In this document: piece by piece, positions 21,875-33,400 of the stretch | How positions within the stretch are numbered: position 1 is the stretch's first letter | Layout of the letters: each line of letters begins with the position of its first letter | NCBI GenBank assembly: GCA_037903355.1 | Contig: JBAJFE010000059.1 | Location: 310,001 to 374,000, forward strand | DNA from: Trichuris trichiura | Lineage: Eukaryota; Nematoda; Enoplea; Trichinellida; Trichuridae | Reading direction: 5' to 3' | Length of the DNA stretch: 64,000 nt | Position numbers and translations under genes: made by a program | The notes under the pieces: model-generated | What the model saw: the letters and a program-made list of their open reading frames with translations, nothing else | Databases searched by the model: none | Told to the model about the DNA's origin: nothing

Positions 21875-23022
21875 CTAACATGAATAATTGACTGGATTTA
21901 GTCAAACGGAAAGCAAACAGAAAGATGAGAAAACTGAGTGTTTCACTTTACTCCATTCGACCACGAAAAACAAAAGTTGAACGATGCGCGGTTACAAGTT
22001 GCTGTCTTTGGTGGCTTAAATTTCTCATTCGACCGGATTAAAAGTCGTGCCCACTTAAAACATTCCATTCAATGGTTAATGGCACCGTACGATGCCAGGG
22101 TCATGCTGTGATTTTTTTCAAACCTTTTCCTTGAAAACAAATGTCGTTTAACGCTCTTTTTAAATTTTACGTGCGCTTTTATTACGGAAGGGTACAAAGC
22201 GTTTATTTTCATTTACCAATAAACGGTTTTTCGAAGCTTTCGGAGCTCTTCATTCTCCGTCGTCAACAGTAACAATAACAAGACCTACGCGCGACAGTCA
22301 GTATTGCGTCAGGATGGAGTTAGTTTAAGGTCACAACGGGTGGGGATGAAAAACGAATTTAAATTATGTCCGGTTTTTAGTCTTTTCTTCTGATACTGCC
22401 GGTTAGGAGGATTGTCCGCATTGTTTTTCTTTTCTTGCCAAAACCTTTTTCTTAATTCTAAACTTATTTATAGCTCAACGTCGTCGTACCATGTACTTGC
22501 GCTCTATATAACCTAGCCATCATTATTTTAACAACTACCGAAATTTTCGGTTATTTCCAGGTGGTGGTTACGGTAGTACGCTACAAGGTTGATGGATTAG
22601 TACAATACAGTGCATTCACACTACATGGAGTCGTACCGTTTTACCTCTATAAGCAAGTTACCAAACGCTTGTTAACCTAATGGCTCTTTTCTTCCTTTTT
22701 TTGTCTTTCTACTGGTAAAATGTGAAAGTTGAAAGTCTTGCTTTAAATCAGCTTAGCTTACTTAGCAAGGCTCGACGTTGCTTGGCAACTTTTTCCATTT
22801 GCAATTTAAACAGTTACAGTTGCATTCTTAAGTCGGTTTGAACGTTCTACCTGGGCTGACATTAACTAAGTAAATGTATGCCTTCCACAGGATACCGATC
22901 ACTTCGGAAGTTTATTCCATCCTGGTAATTGTATTTCTGTGTTGCGCGTATTCGCGTACTTGTAACCTGTACTGTCACAACTTAATTCTCCCATTTCCTC
23001 GTTGCAGACATTACGTAAATTG

Positions 23023-24612
23023 ATGGCTACAAGGAGTAGTAATAACGTCCCAGCAGGCGATTCCGGTGGTCACTCTGCGGATGAGCCTATCGACCGCGCA
23101 CTATCGAGCATCGAATTTAACATGGCAGATGTTGAACTGCGTGAATACTTTGCGTCGCCTCAAGCAACTCCGCATCATTTGTTACAGTGGAGACCAAGAA
23201 TAGAAATGCTTAAAAGCATGTTCGCTTTTTACGATGATTCAGATCGCAGTCGTTTGCTGACAGTAGAAAAGGAGCTTATGTTTAGAGGTCAACTTGTAGT
23301 TGCTAAAAATGCAAATTTCAAATTAGTGCGGAGTATAGTGGTGAAGCTGCCAGATTCCAAAGGCGACTTGTCCTTGTTGACAATCGACCGTTACAAATGG
23401 GTTCGCCGTCCTATGGAAATATACTTTCTGTATCGTGACTTTGCCACCTGTTTTCCTCCATGGCTGGAGCTGGTGAACTCAAAACCAAGGTTCTCTTGGC
23501 CTGATCGTTACTCTTTGCCGTCTGCTCGGCCTGTTACATGTGAATTTGACATTACAACCGAAAGGTTTCGCAAATTCAAGCCAAGTCCATCTTTGGAAAA
23601 TTGGTCTAGCGATGGTCTTATGGTTAGAATAACGAAAGTGTTCGAGCCTCATTTGTTCTTGGCTAGACCGCTTCAATGGTTGAAGCAATTCTTACAGTTT
23701 CGCCAAGCATTTGAAGTCTTCTATGACCTTTACAAAGAGCAACTTCGTCTTGATGCCCGTTTGTTAAAAGTTGGCTTACCAGTAGCCTTTTATGCTTACG
23801 GTGAATGGCATCGAGGAGAAGTTTTGTCGCTTCCAAAAGGTTTAGGATTGATGAACATCCTTTATCTGGATGAAGGTTACACTGGTCTAATTCGCTGCGA
23901 CAAAGTATTCCACTTGGTCAAACGTTTTACGAGTTACGAAATTGGACTTCTGCGCATCAAGTTAGCAGGTGTGGCAACAATTTTTTGGGTATTCTTTGTG
24001 ACCATTCTTTCATAGGTTTTCTTCTTTTGTCGTCAGCGCGTATCTGTAATTAAAACCAGCTAAAGCTCTACCAACAGATAGGTGAGCATGATCCCATTAA
24101 GCCTTAGAATGAGTGTTTGTCGAAGAACTGACGGGACAAAAGACTGATGAATACTACACTCAGTCCTTAGCTGTTTATTTCTTGCTTTGGATTTCTATTA
24201 TTTCTTTTTTATGCGTAGCATAGTTACTTGAGGCGTTGTTCGAGCCTACAATTAAAGAAGGCGCATCATTGTGTAGCCTATCTGATGTTGACGGTGTAGC
24301 AATGAATGGAATTGTTGGAAAAATGAAGATTCATTCCTCATTTTTTATTTATTAGGCATACTTCCACCTCCGGGTGGATGGCCACGGGAAGCGTATGAGT
24401 ACGTTGAAGAGGACTGCTTGGGCAAGGATCTACTCTTTCTAATGACCCAGCAGAAAGGCAACGTTTATGAAGGCTACTTAGCACACGGAGATAATGTAAA
24501 AACAAGACTTCGTTCATTGGGCAAGCAATGGGTCGCTGACAACCTGGTGCAAGTTTTCGGTGCCATACCTTTAGATGGCGAACCGTTTGAACAGGCTGAT
24601 GATGATGATTGA
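23023..24612 (+). CDS. Tudor-domain protein, intact copy (400 aa)
   Basis: Two coding exons, 23,023..23,968 and 24,356..24,612, joined in phase 1 (GTTAGCAG/GTGTGG to TTATTAG/GC); the ATG lies just after a likely 5' UTR acceptor (CTCGTTGCAG). The C-terminal 180 residues form an extended Tudor domain: VGLPVAFYAYGEWHRGEVL, a strand ending ILYLDEGYTGLI in place of the usual DYGN, FTSYEIGLLRIKLAG, then across the intron PPPGGWPREAYEYVEED, the linker into the SN-like half. A second, weaker Tudor-like block precedes it (MFRGQLVVA to LTIDRYKWV to YRDFATCFPPW). The end is acidic (ADDDD). Extended Tudor proteins usually bind dimethyl-arginine partners such as Piwi proteins in germ granules; the aromatic cage here is incomplete, so ligand binding is uncertain. 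The nearest named orthologue is not clear. Confidence 0.8.
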
Positions 24613-24968
24613 AGAAGGTGGTATCAGTTCAACGGTTAACTGAAGTATTAAGTGCAAATTTCATCCGTTTCATTGAAATCGTGTGTTAGTTTTTCCCAGT
24701 GAACAGTTAAACAGGAACGTTTGTTTGCTCGTTGTAGCGTGTATCGTTTACTGCTAGTAGGGTTTTAAAGCTTCTAAGAGCAAATAAACTCTTGTTTCCG
24801 AAAATTTTGCTTCCCCGTGCTCACCTTTCCGTAACGGTTATTCTATTTTGTTGTTCCATCTCAACTAAACAATGATAAACGTTGAAGGGACCTATGTATA
24901 CTTCTGCCTTTTGCGCCATTGTGCCTGGGCTGATAGGCTAAAGTAGGCATTCAGAGCAGAAATTCAGC

Positions 24969-25157
24969 ATGGCAGGACAAAGTCAAACTTATCGCTACTG
25001 TATTGTTCCTGCTTCCACGTTGATGAGTAGTATGCATGGCACGTCAAAGCCAAAGACTCGAGGGAAGCATTTCAGGGAACGGCTAAAGGCAGAAATTAGA
25101 AAACGTAGGCGGAAAGATGGACAAATGCTGAAATGCAGTGATAATCTTTTACCGTGA
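24969..25157 (+). other. Small open frame, 62 codons (unit 2 copy)
   Basis: Counterpart of 10,720-10,908, ATG-started, basic, not recognised. It lies about 350 nt after the Tudor stop and could equally be part of that gene's 3' UTR. Confidence 0.15.
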
Positions 25158-26986
25158 GGTGAACAAGCAGAAAGGTAAATACAAATCTATAGTATAGCCG
25201 AAATGATTAGTTGAACTGAACCAAGTAACTCCATCAGTTTTGTATGAACGTTGCGCCTCTTAATACCTGGTCTAGGGAAAGGCAGCACAGGATGACTGTG
25301 GATGTTCGAAGCTGCGCAGCGTGAGTACGCTGCATTTTGTCAGTGGGCTCAGAGAACTCCAAACCTTTGAATCTGATTGTGTTCATTATGTTTTCTATTG
25401 ATTATTTTTATTTATTTCAATGAGAGGAGAATATTGGTAACTTTATTCGACGTTGCTAGTAGTTTCCGCTGCTGTACTTGTACAACAAAAGTGTGTTAAT
25501 TTACGTTTTTTTCTTCAATCCAAAACCGAACTAGAGTGAATGTCGAGAATAAATACAAATTAGCGCAGCGGATCTCGCATTTTAATATGTCGTAGAAGTG
25601 TAAGCATAGGTTAAAGCAGTGCTCAATTTGATTAAGGGTTTTCAAAAAAGCTGTGGTCAAATTAATATGCCTATTCTTCACCTGTAAAAAGAATCATGGG
25701 TTTGAGATGCTTCAAGAAATACCCGTCGGGAAAGGTATAGCGGGGGGAGGGTCAGATAGATTGACATGAATTGAGTGAATCCTCGGTATCTGAACTATAC
25801 TTGCCAATGGACTGCTCAGGCAAGGAAAACCATTTGAGTTGCAGGCACCGTGCCTCTGTGATGTATATTTGGAACGAGTGCAATATGCTCAGACGTACAC
25901 GCACAGTTAGTATATATGTATACATATATCCGTTAGATGCAAGGATTAACTTGTATTAACACAGTCTGGTATCTGATTTAAGACTACTGTCAACCTTTAT
26001 AGTCAGGAAACTGGTGGTCAGAGTAATTCTCAGGGTCTTATCTAAATATATTATCTGTGAAATGCTCTACAAGCAACTACAACGGATTAATATATACGAT
26101 CAGATCCCTGTACCCGTGATTCTCATTCCTCTGCCCACGCAGTTGAGTATTCCGCGATTCGCAGTTTTCGTAGGAAATACAACTGCTTCCTGGTATTTCT
26201 GCGTGCGCAGATCAAACTAAACATTACGGGTCATATCGTCGAAGAACGTTTCATGTATTTTCAAGAGTGTTTTATAATTTTGTTTACTCTTTGTTCTGAG
26301 CGGATTATTAGCATCTTGCGGTTTCCTCATTGATAGAGGGCGATGAACGGTTTTTAATTAGCAACTCACAGAGCTGCTTCTAAAGTAGACTGAACATTCA
26401 CTAAACATCTGCGCACTACTGGTAATTGCTTTAAAAGAAACTTCTGACGTGATATGGCAATGTCTGCGTCTGGACTGGTCCTCTGGCGGTTACGAAGCAC
26501 TGGCAAACCTTGGTATTGTGTCACAACCTGTGAATCAGCTCTCCCGGCTCAGTGTTCGCGTCTGATGTCTGAATTCGCTGGAGGATCACTGACTTGTTGG
26601 GTGCTAAATAGGAGAAGCAAAGTTTTGATGACCTCTAGTGCTGAGAAACGCCGTTTGGATGGCACGTTATGAGGGAGAGGTTAATGTCAAGAACAACCGA
26701 TCTATTCAGCATAAACCTAATATGTTCTCTCATTAAAGCCACACTATGCTCACCCACGTAAGCATTCGTTGTTATTTATGGTCACCTCTGGAACCTGATC
26801 TCTGCGGATATGGATGTTCTACTTCATATCACCTCATTATTTATGATAATTAGTTCAAGAAAATGTTATGGGTGGTTACAGAGCTCAGCATGCACAATAT
26901 ACCGTTACTCTTCTTATAGGCCTTTAGAAAAGTCTAATGTTTATGAGTAAGTTACTCTATGACATACGTAATGATAATTGATAGTA

Positions 26987-29900
26987 GTTAGAAGAGGGGT
27001 TCTTTGCTAAATAATGAAATGAAAGAATCAGAATAATTTGGTCATAAAAGCTTTAGGTTGTGAACCTTGTTTCCAGACAATGATACAGTGCTCACATGAT
27101 CAGTTGGTTGGCTGCGGTTGCCGGCATTTAGTTTGCCTGATGGAGCCTCTTCTCTTAGCTTCAAGCGGCAGCCAATAGGATTGCCCTGAAGCTGACGGTA
27201 AGTCAGCTATAGCCCAATTCAGCTGATATAACAGTTTTGCGTTGATCAGTCTGTCAGTCTTTGAGTTATGTTAATATAATTTACGGCCATTGTCTCACGA
27301 CACATTCAATGGATACTATGCAAAAGAGGGACCATGGAAAGAACCTTGTGACAAAGCCTGTATCGAAATAAAAGCTTATTGTCTGCAAAAAACCTGACGT
27401 TACCAGCCAAGAATTAAGGTAAGATAATGAAGACACTCATTCTTAAAACTGAGACACGAAATCACAGAGTAGGTCAGGCTCTACATGAGCTTTACTTTGT
27501 GTTGGTCCAGCGAGGCAAGACTGCCCTGTACATTACTAGGATGCTTGAAACTTTAACTTGCGCATCACTGATGCTGACCAAATGATGGTTTTGCTACAGA
27601 TCATTCAGAAGGCCTGGTGAACTCACGTATAAGGTAAAAATCTTTTCTTTGTATGACCAACCACAGACGGCCGTTTCCAAGCCCACTGATAACTTGAGAG
27701 CCCAGAGACAATTAGGGTCATCATGCCAGCAACAGTACACTGAACCATAGCAGTAGAGTACATGGGATATGTAGGCTGAGAAGCCAGAGAAAGCATCCAA
27801 GAATACAACATAAAAGGGGAAGTCAGTAATGGAATCAATCATCAGCAGCATGTTCAACATTTTCAAAGCAAGAAACATGATAAGAAGCAGTTCTGTTAGC
27901 AACCTTTTAGAACTGGTCATTCAACGGCACAACGTTAACAGGATTACTCATGACCTAATTGCTTCACGTGTCCCGCCAGCAAGTGGCATACGGTTTGCTC
28001 AAAAAAAAATTCAATCGGCTATCAGCTCACTGGTTTTCAATGAGCTGAGTAAGCAAGCAAGCAATGAAGGGATGGAAAGCGTTGAACAACTTCGTCTTAC
28101 GAAAATAAGCAGCAAAATATGCTACCACCGTCTGACCTGGAAAAACCACTTTCAGGCCTACCAAAACAAAAGTGACGGAATACACACGTTAGAAAGCAAC
28201 TAATTAAAAATGCTGCACCGACTTCTGTTCAAGCATTCATTTTTCCAACAGTTTAATAAACCAGAGGGATTGTTAAACGTTTGAAGCAAAAATATTGCTG
28301 TGAGCTGACGTGCAGAGACCTTATTTCTCACCATCAGCCATTTTCCTTTGTTCGCAGTTAGTACAACTTTATCTCTTCTCTCAAATGGCACTTCGGATTA
28401 CCGGTTAACGCTGTGCGGCGAAGCTGTAGTAATGATGGAAGTGCGCTTGACCAAGTTGAATAGTCTGCAGTTTAATAAGCTGAAAACAGACAGCTTTGAA
28501 GTATAGCTACGTAAACAACTTCCAAAAATGATACACTCTGACGCCAGCGTAAAACAATGAATAGACGACGCTGAGCCCTTATCAAGTTTTCCACAGTCGC
28601 TAATTTAGTGCGATCGTGAAAAAGCAGTGATCATTCGTGAAAATTCCAGACCCAGACGCTCATTAAATATTCAACAACTCTGATGAACAAGATAAGGCAC
28701 CAGATTACATTGCCTAATAAAAACTGCACGCGGACGGCAGAGCGGTTCAGTTCGCTTACTTCCGCTTTGCAGAGTTGTCTGCTTTGTGCAGATAACGATG
28801 TCTAACTTTGTCCGGTTAGGGATTTATTTTTCCTAGCGTACAGAGACGCTGCCCATCTTTAGTGCACAATCACAGAAGCTTCCATTTGAAAAGAGAGGTA
28901 AGCAAACCTGTGTAATTCTTATATACGTATCATTTGAACTGTAAAGAACTAAGTGCTAGTATTGTGGTGGATTAGTAGGCTTGTGCAAGTGGCTTGACTT
29001 AACAGAAAAAATTTAGTCGCTGATTCTTTTGTGCTCAGCAGGCATACTGTACTTTTGGACTAACTCTGATTCATCCCTATTAATCAGCTGTAGTTTTTTT
29101 AGCTTCAATTTTTTCTTCAGTGATAGAGGTTAACGCTCTACCGTACTATCACTAAAATCATCGATAGCTTCGCCGTAGAAAGTAGTCCCAATTATGCAGA
29201 TTGACTTTTCTTTTGTTTCCGTTGTTTCTAAACTAAGTATTAGCAATTTTAATGAACTGCGTCTGATCGCAGAGCGGCGCAGGCTGATTATAAGCCGTAG
29301 ACGCAACTGAACTTCAATTTTTTTTGATTGTCATGTTTTTGATCAACTCTAAACAATTGTACGCAAATAATCAACTGGTGAATTGCGTTTCACGTCGTTA
29401 ACGAATTTTATTTTTTTACTTTCAACCAGTTCCTCCGTCATTCTGATGACGTCACTCAAAATGAAGAGCTTTAATAGCTCTATAAGCAGTGTCTAAGTAA
29501 AAGGTTTTCAGAAATCCTGCTATTTACGGAATCTGGTAAGTATCATTTTAGTTGTGCTAATTAGATTGTTCAAGTACGTATGCACCATTTTCCTTCCAAT
29601 TATGCCGAGCATTTTTATCCCGCAGCTAGTACAGACATAATTATATGAAAAAATTTGAAATATTTTTTTCTGAAAACTAGAAAATTTTTTCAGCTATTGG
29701 TATGTGTACATTTTCTTTTTAAACTGACGTGTTGCATACGCGTCAGCATACGGTAGCACTGCGTTCATTAAGTTATTCGCAGGTTAGGTATAAGTTGTAC
29801 AGTAACAATAGGCTTGACGAGTCCACGTCGCTGTTTCTGGTTGGTTAGTGTAACTGCTTGATCAGTTCAGTCGAGTGGCATGGGAAGAGCTGCCAGTTGG

Positions 29901-30475
29901 TATCGAACGCGTTTGCAGCTCGTTTCATTCACCCTCTAAAGGGTGCCTGTACGCGCTGTCAGTGACTGCCTCACGCTGTTTCTACTACTTTCTCATGCTT
30001 CGCAGTTTTCTCTTTCAAGCTGTCGACTTTTGCTCATTGCGTATTCTTGTTTTACGGTGGTACTTTTAGCCTCTCAAGTTTGAAACTCCTGCTCGCACGA
30101 ATTGTGACGGTTCTTCGTACCTTCAACGCGACTTCCCTCTTACCTCATTAGCTTTTACCTGAATTACATCCTTGTGCGTCATTGTGCACTTGTTACGCCA
30201 CAGAACGGTCGCTTTCAACTTTCAGTCTTCAGTCAGCCCCTTTAGGGGCGTGCGGCTGAAAACTGGTAAGCATTTTTTGTTTTCTCAATTTCAGTTAGTA
30301 ACTTTGCTCATGCTAACTGATTTTAGAAATGTTCAAGCACATACTGTAGTGATTCATCGTTTCAGAATTTCCATTGGTTAGTGTTGCTTCTCTGATCCGT
30401 GAACTGTTCTGCTCCAAGCAACTTTAGCAGTTTGTTTCTAGATCTCTCATTAGAAATTTTACCCAATGGTTGCAG
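26987..30475. other. Intergenic / upstream region of CNOT1-like copy 1
   Basis: Mostly AT-rich. Open frames at 27,829-28,203 (+) and 27,594-27,920 (-) overlap and match no family I know. The right end (30,180-30,475) aligns loosely with 51,340-51,640 upstream of the other CNOT1 copy. It includes a small shared exon-like block (50 nt ending TTTCCATTG/GTTAGT near 30,378) and a donor at about 30,265 (AACTG/GTAAGC), so 5' untranslated or N-terminal exons probably lie here. Confidence 0.45.
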
Positions 30476-33400
30476 TACCTATAGAGACGGAGGAGGAAGA
30501 GAGCTCAGTGCTTCAAAAAATTAAAAACGTCGGGTGCGCTTTTACCAGAAATGTGACCCATTGTCTGCGCTTAGCAAGGGAAATTGGTTTGGAGGATCCC
30601 ACTTCTTCAGAAGTTGCCGAAATAGTGACAATGATGGTTCTTGGCTCCGATTCGTCAGAAGCGCCCCAGTCGGTAAGGATTCCTCTGCTCTGCTATGCTG
30701 TTTCTTCTTTATTGTTATCATAGTCTGCTGACCAGGTGACAGACATGCCAACCAGTGAAAATTGGCATCCGATAGTCTTTGCCAAAGCGTTAAGGCAGAT
30801 ATCACCTGACCTTGATTGGTATGAAGTGATATTCTGCTTTGACACACCTTCGTTCATGATCAAAAATCGTGCCTGTTTGTCTTCTCTGATGTCAGTATTG
30901 TCGGTTGGCTTTCAAAATGAGCCTATTCCACTGAAGCTATTGTTCAACCGATGGGAAAACCCTGAAGCACAGGTTTGTTTTCCCTTTCTTTTCTACATTT
31001 TTCAATGTAGCAAAACTTTCCGCTTGTTTAGCTGTCTTGGATTTCTCAGATTCTGCAAAATCCAGACGTTGTATCATTTTCCGATTATCCATTTACTCCT
31101 GTAAACGTTGAAGGCGTTCAGCTGTTGCCCAGTGATTGTACCTCAAAAGAAATGTTAACATGGCAGTCCCTAGAATTGATCACCATATTAGTGGATATAG
31201 GTGAAAACAGTTCCTTATCCAATGCAGTGAAAGATTGCTTCAATTATCCAGTGAAGAATTGCCCGGTTTTACTACTGGCTGGCCTCTTTATGATTGAAGT
31301 AAGTATAGCACAGAATAGTTTTAATAATTAATAGTAATGAGCTGAGTTGACCTGCATGTTATCAGCCCTGTTCAGTATGAACACGTTTGTTATTTCAGCC
31401 ACCAGTTTCCTGTTTCCGACAAGAGCTGCTGCATACGGTGTTGCAGGTTGTTTATGATAGCCCTGATTTACCTTTGCCGATTTTTGCGAAGGCGTGGAAA
31501 GACCAGGTTCATATTTTTCGTCCTATTGGTCACTTATTTTAAATTGTCCTTGAATACTTACTATTTTCAGACGGAACGCCAATCCACCTATCGGAACATT
31601 CTGGTGCATTCCGTTGTAAGCTGGTATGAGAAGAACCCAAGTGAATCTGCTAAACTGTGCCACTTCATTGAAATGATCATGCACTTTCGGGTAATTGAGC
31701 ATTAGAAAATTTAAGTTTTTAGTATAAAGCAATCATTTGCAACTTAATTAACCGGTCAGATGTTGAAAAAATTATATAGTTTAGAAACTGAACATGGGCT
31801 CCTCTGTTTGAAGAATGTTTTCTTCTGTTGAATGGTAATAGAGCCTTCGTTGTGAGATAACTGGAACAGTCTACTATTAATATTTTCCCTTTAAGGCATG
31901 CACATTTTAAATGAACTTAAGTGGCACTCTCTGCTTCTATAGTTACTTCATTCAGTGTGCGAGTAGAGTCCATTCCTTCTATGAAATTGTAAATGCCTAA
32001 AAGCTTTAAGAAGTTTCACTTGTCTTTTTTCCACAAATAGTCGTTTTCTGTGTTGTACGCAAAGCTATTAACGTCAGAGCTAACAGACAGTTATAGTGTT
32101 AATCTTTTAAACATTTTGAGCTAGGAATTGGAATCAAAAAACAAATGAGGCGAAGAATGAGTGACGGCTGTAGATTTTGCTGTAATATTGTTTAGCTCTT
32201 TGCTGACTGTAATGCAATTTGTTCTCTTGCTTTTAAGCTTAGCAGCGTGCGTAGTTTCTGGGTTCATCAAAAGCTTCTTAAAGACTTGGTTTCCAGTTTC
32301 GGGAAAACATAAATTTGATTTGCACTGAGAGGTATAATGAAATAAAAATTTTTTTGGAAATTAGGATATGCAGTACATTGTTCTGTTAATAGTCTGACAA
32401 GTTAGCACAATTGCTGGGTTCAGGTGGCTTATCTGATTTGCAGTAAAAACCGGTTGGTCAGAAATAATGTCATCTTGACATGATGGGGAGAAGTCATGTT
32501 GTTTACTAAGGCAATGGGAAAGGGAACTTAAAGTTAAAAAAAGTTAGGAATGGGGATTAGTATGTTACGTAAGCAGTTAGGTCATTGCTTGTTAATCCCT
32601 CGAACCATCACCTCCTGAACTTCTTCGAAAAGCTATCATAAGCGTCGTTTCATCACGGACGTTCAGCAGTGGCCAAAAATGGATGGGTAGAAAGCGAAAC
32701 GCCTTTTAAAGTCCCACTAGCTTTTTCATGCCGACTGACCATGAAGCAACCGCGGTCAAAAGCACATGGTCTGATGGAACTTAAAACCTTCCACTGATCA
32801 GCAAGAGAGTCACATATAGCGCTCGTTTGGGTATCGCTGAGTTAATCCATCATCACGTTTTCTGGCTTTCCTTATTTCATTGGGCCCATTTTAACTGTCA
32901 CAAAATTATTACGCCTTCTTGATGGCCGCGTACCGCAATAACAGCGTGCTCATTTTGACAATTGACTTCCTAAGAGATTCGCGGTGTTTGTAAGTACGAG
33001 CTGAAATGAAGTCTGCTACGTTGCTTTAGTATTTGTACTCCGTTGCTACGCGTATGTACTCCAGGCAAGTTGAAATCTTCCTTTTTTAGGCCCTACAGAC
33101 GTTCCTAAACGTTTCTCACTATACTTTCGTTATTCATCTAGTTTGCCTAACTTTCAAGGCCACCGATATGCCTGTGGACAAATGGATTCACGATAAAATT
33201 AATGATTGCGGGGTATGTTCACTTTATTCGCTTTCAAGGCCTAGTTGGCACTTTTTCTTTCCAGGAGAAGTTTGCCCAGGCTTGCATTAATTTCATGAAG
33301 GAACATTGCTTTGTACAAACGGATGATTTAGCAGTGATTACGCTGGACCCGTCCATTCCACCGGAGATGGTGTCCAGTCTCCTGGCTGGCTTGCAGAGCA

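Larger units (their letters stand above)
16861..26986 (+). repeat. Tandem duplication, unit 2 (split by an LTR retrotransposon)
   Basis: Second head-to-tail unit. It aligns with unit 1 from its first base (TTTTCAAATCAG) and ends at GATAATTGATAGTA (26,986), after which sequence is unique. It contains the LTR retrotransposon 17,444-21,874 plus TSD; without it the unit is about 5.7 kb. It keeps the intact Tudor gene and the uninterrupted target sites for the Tigger and hAT insertions of unit 1, so it is the better proxy for the ancestral sequence. Outside the Tudor gene no coding region is recognised. The open frame at 17,145-17,489, shared with 7562-7882, has no ATG start or recognisable family. 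Confidence 0.9.

Noticed and set aside
27594..28203. Overlapping open frames on both strands, one with hydrophobic stretches
   Set aside because: No recognisable motif, no convincing splice structure and mutually overlapping frames.
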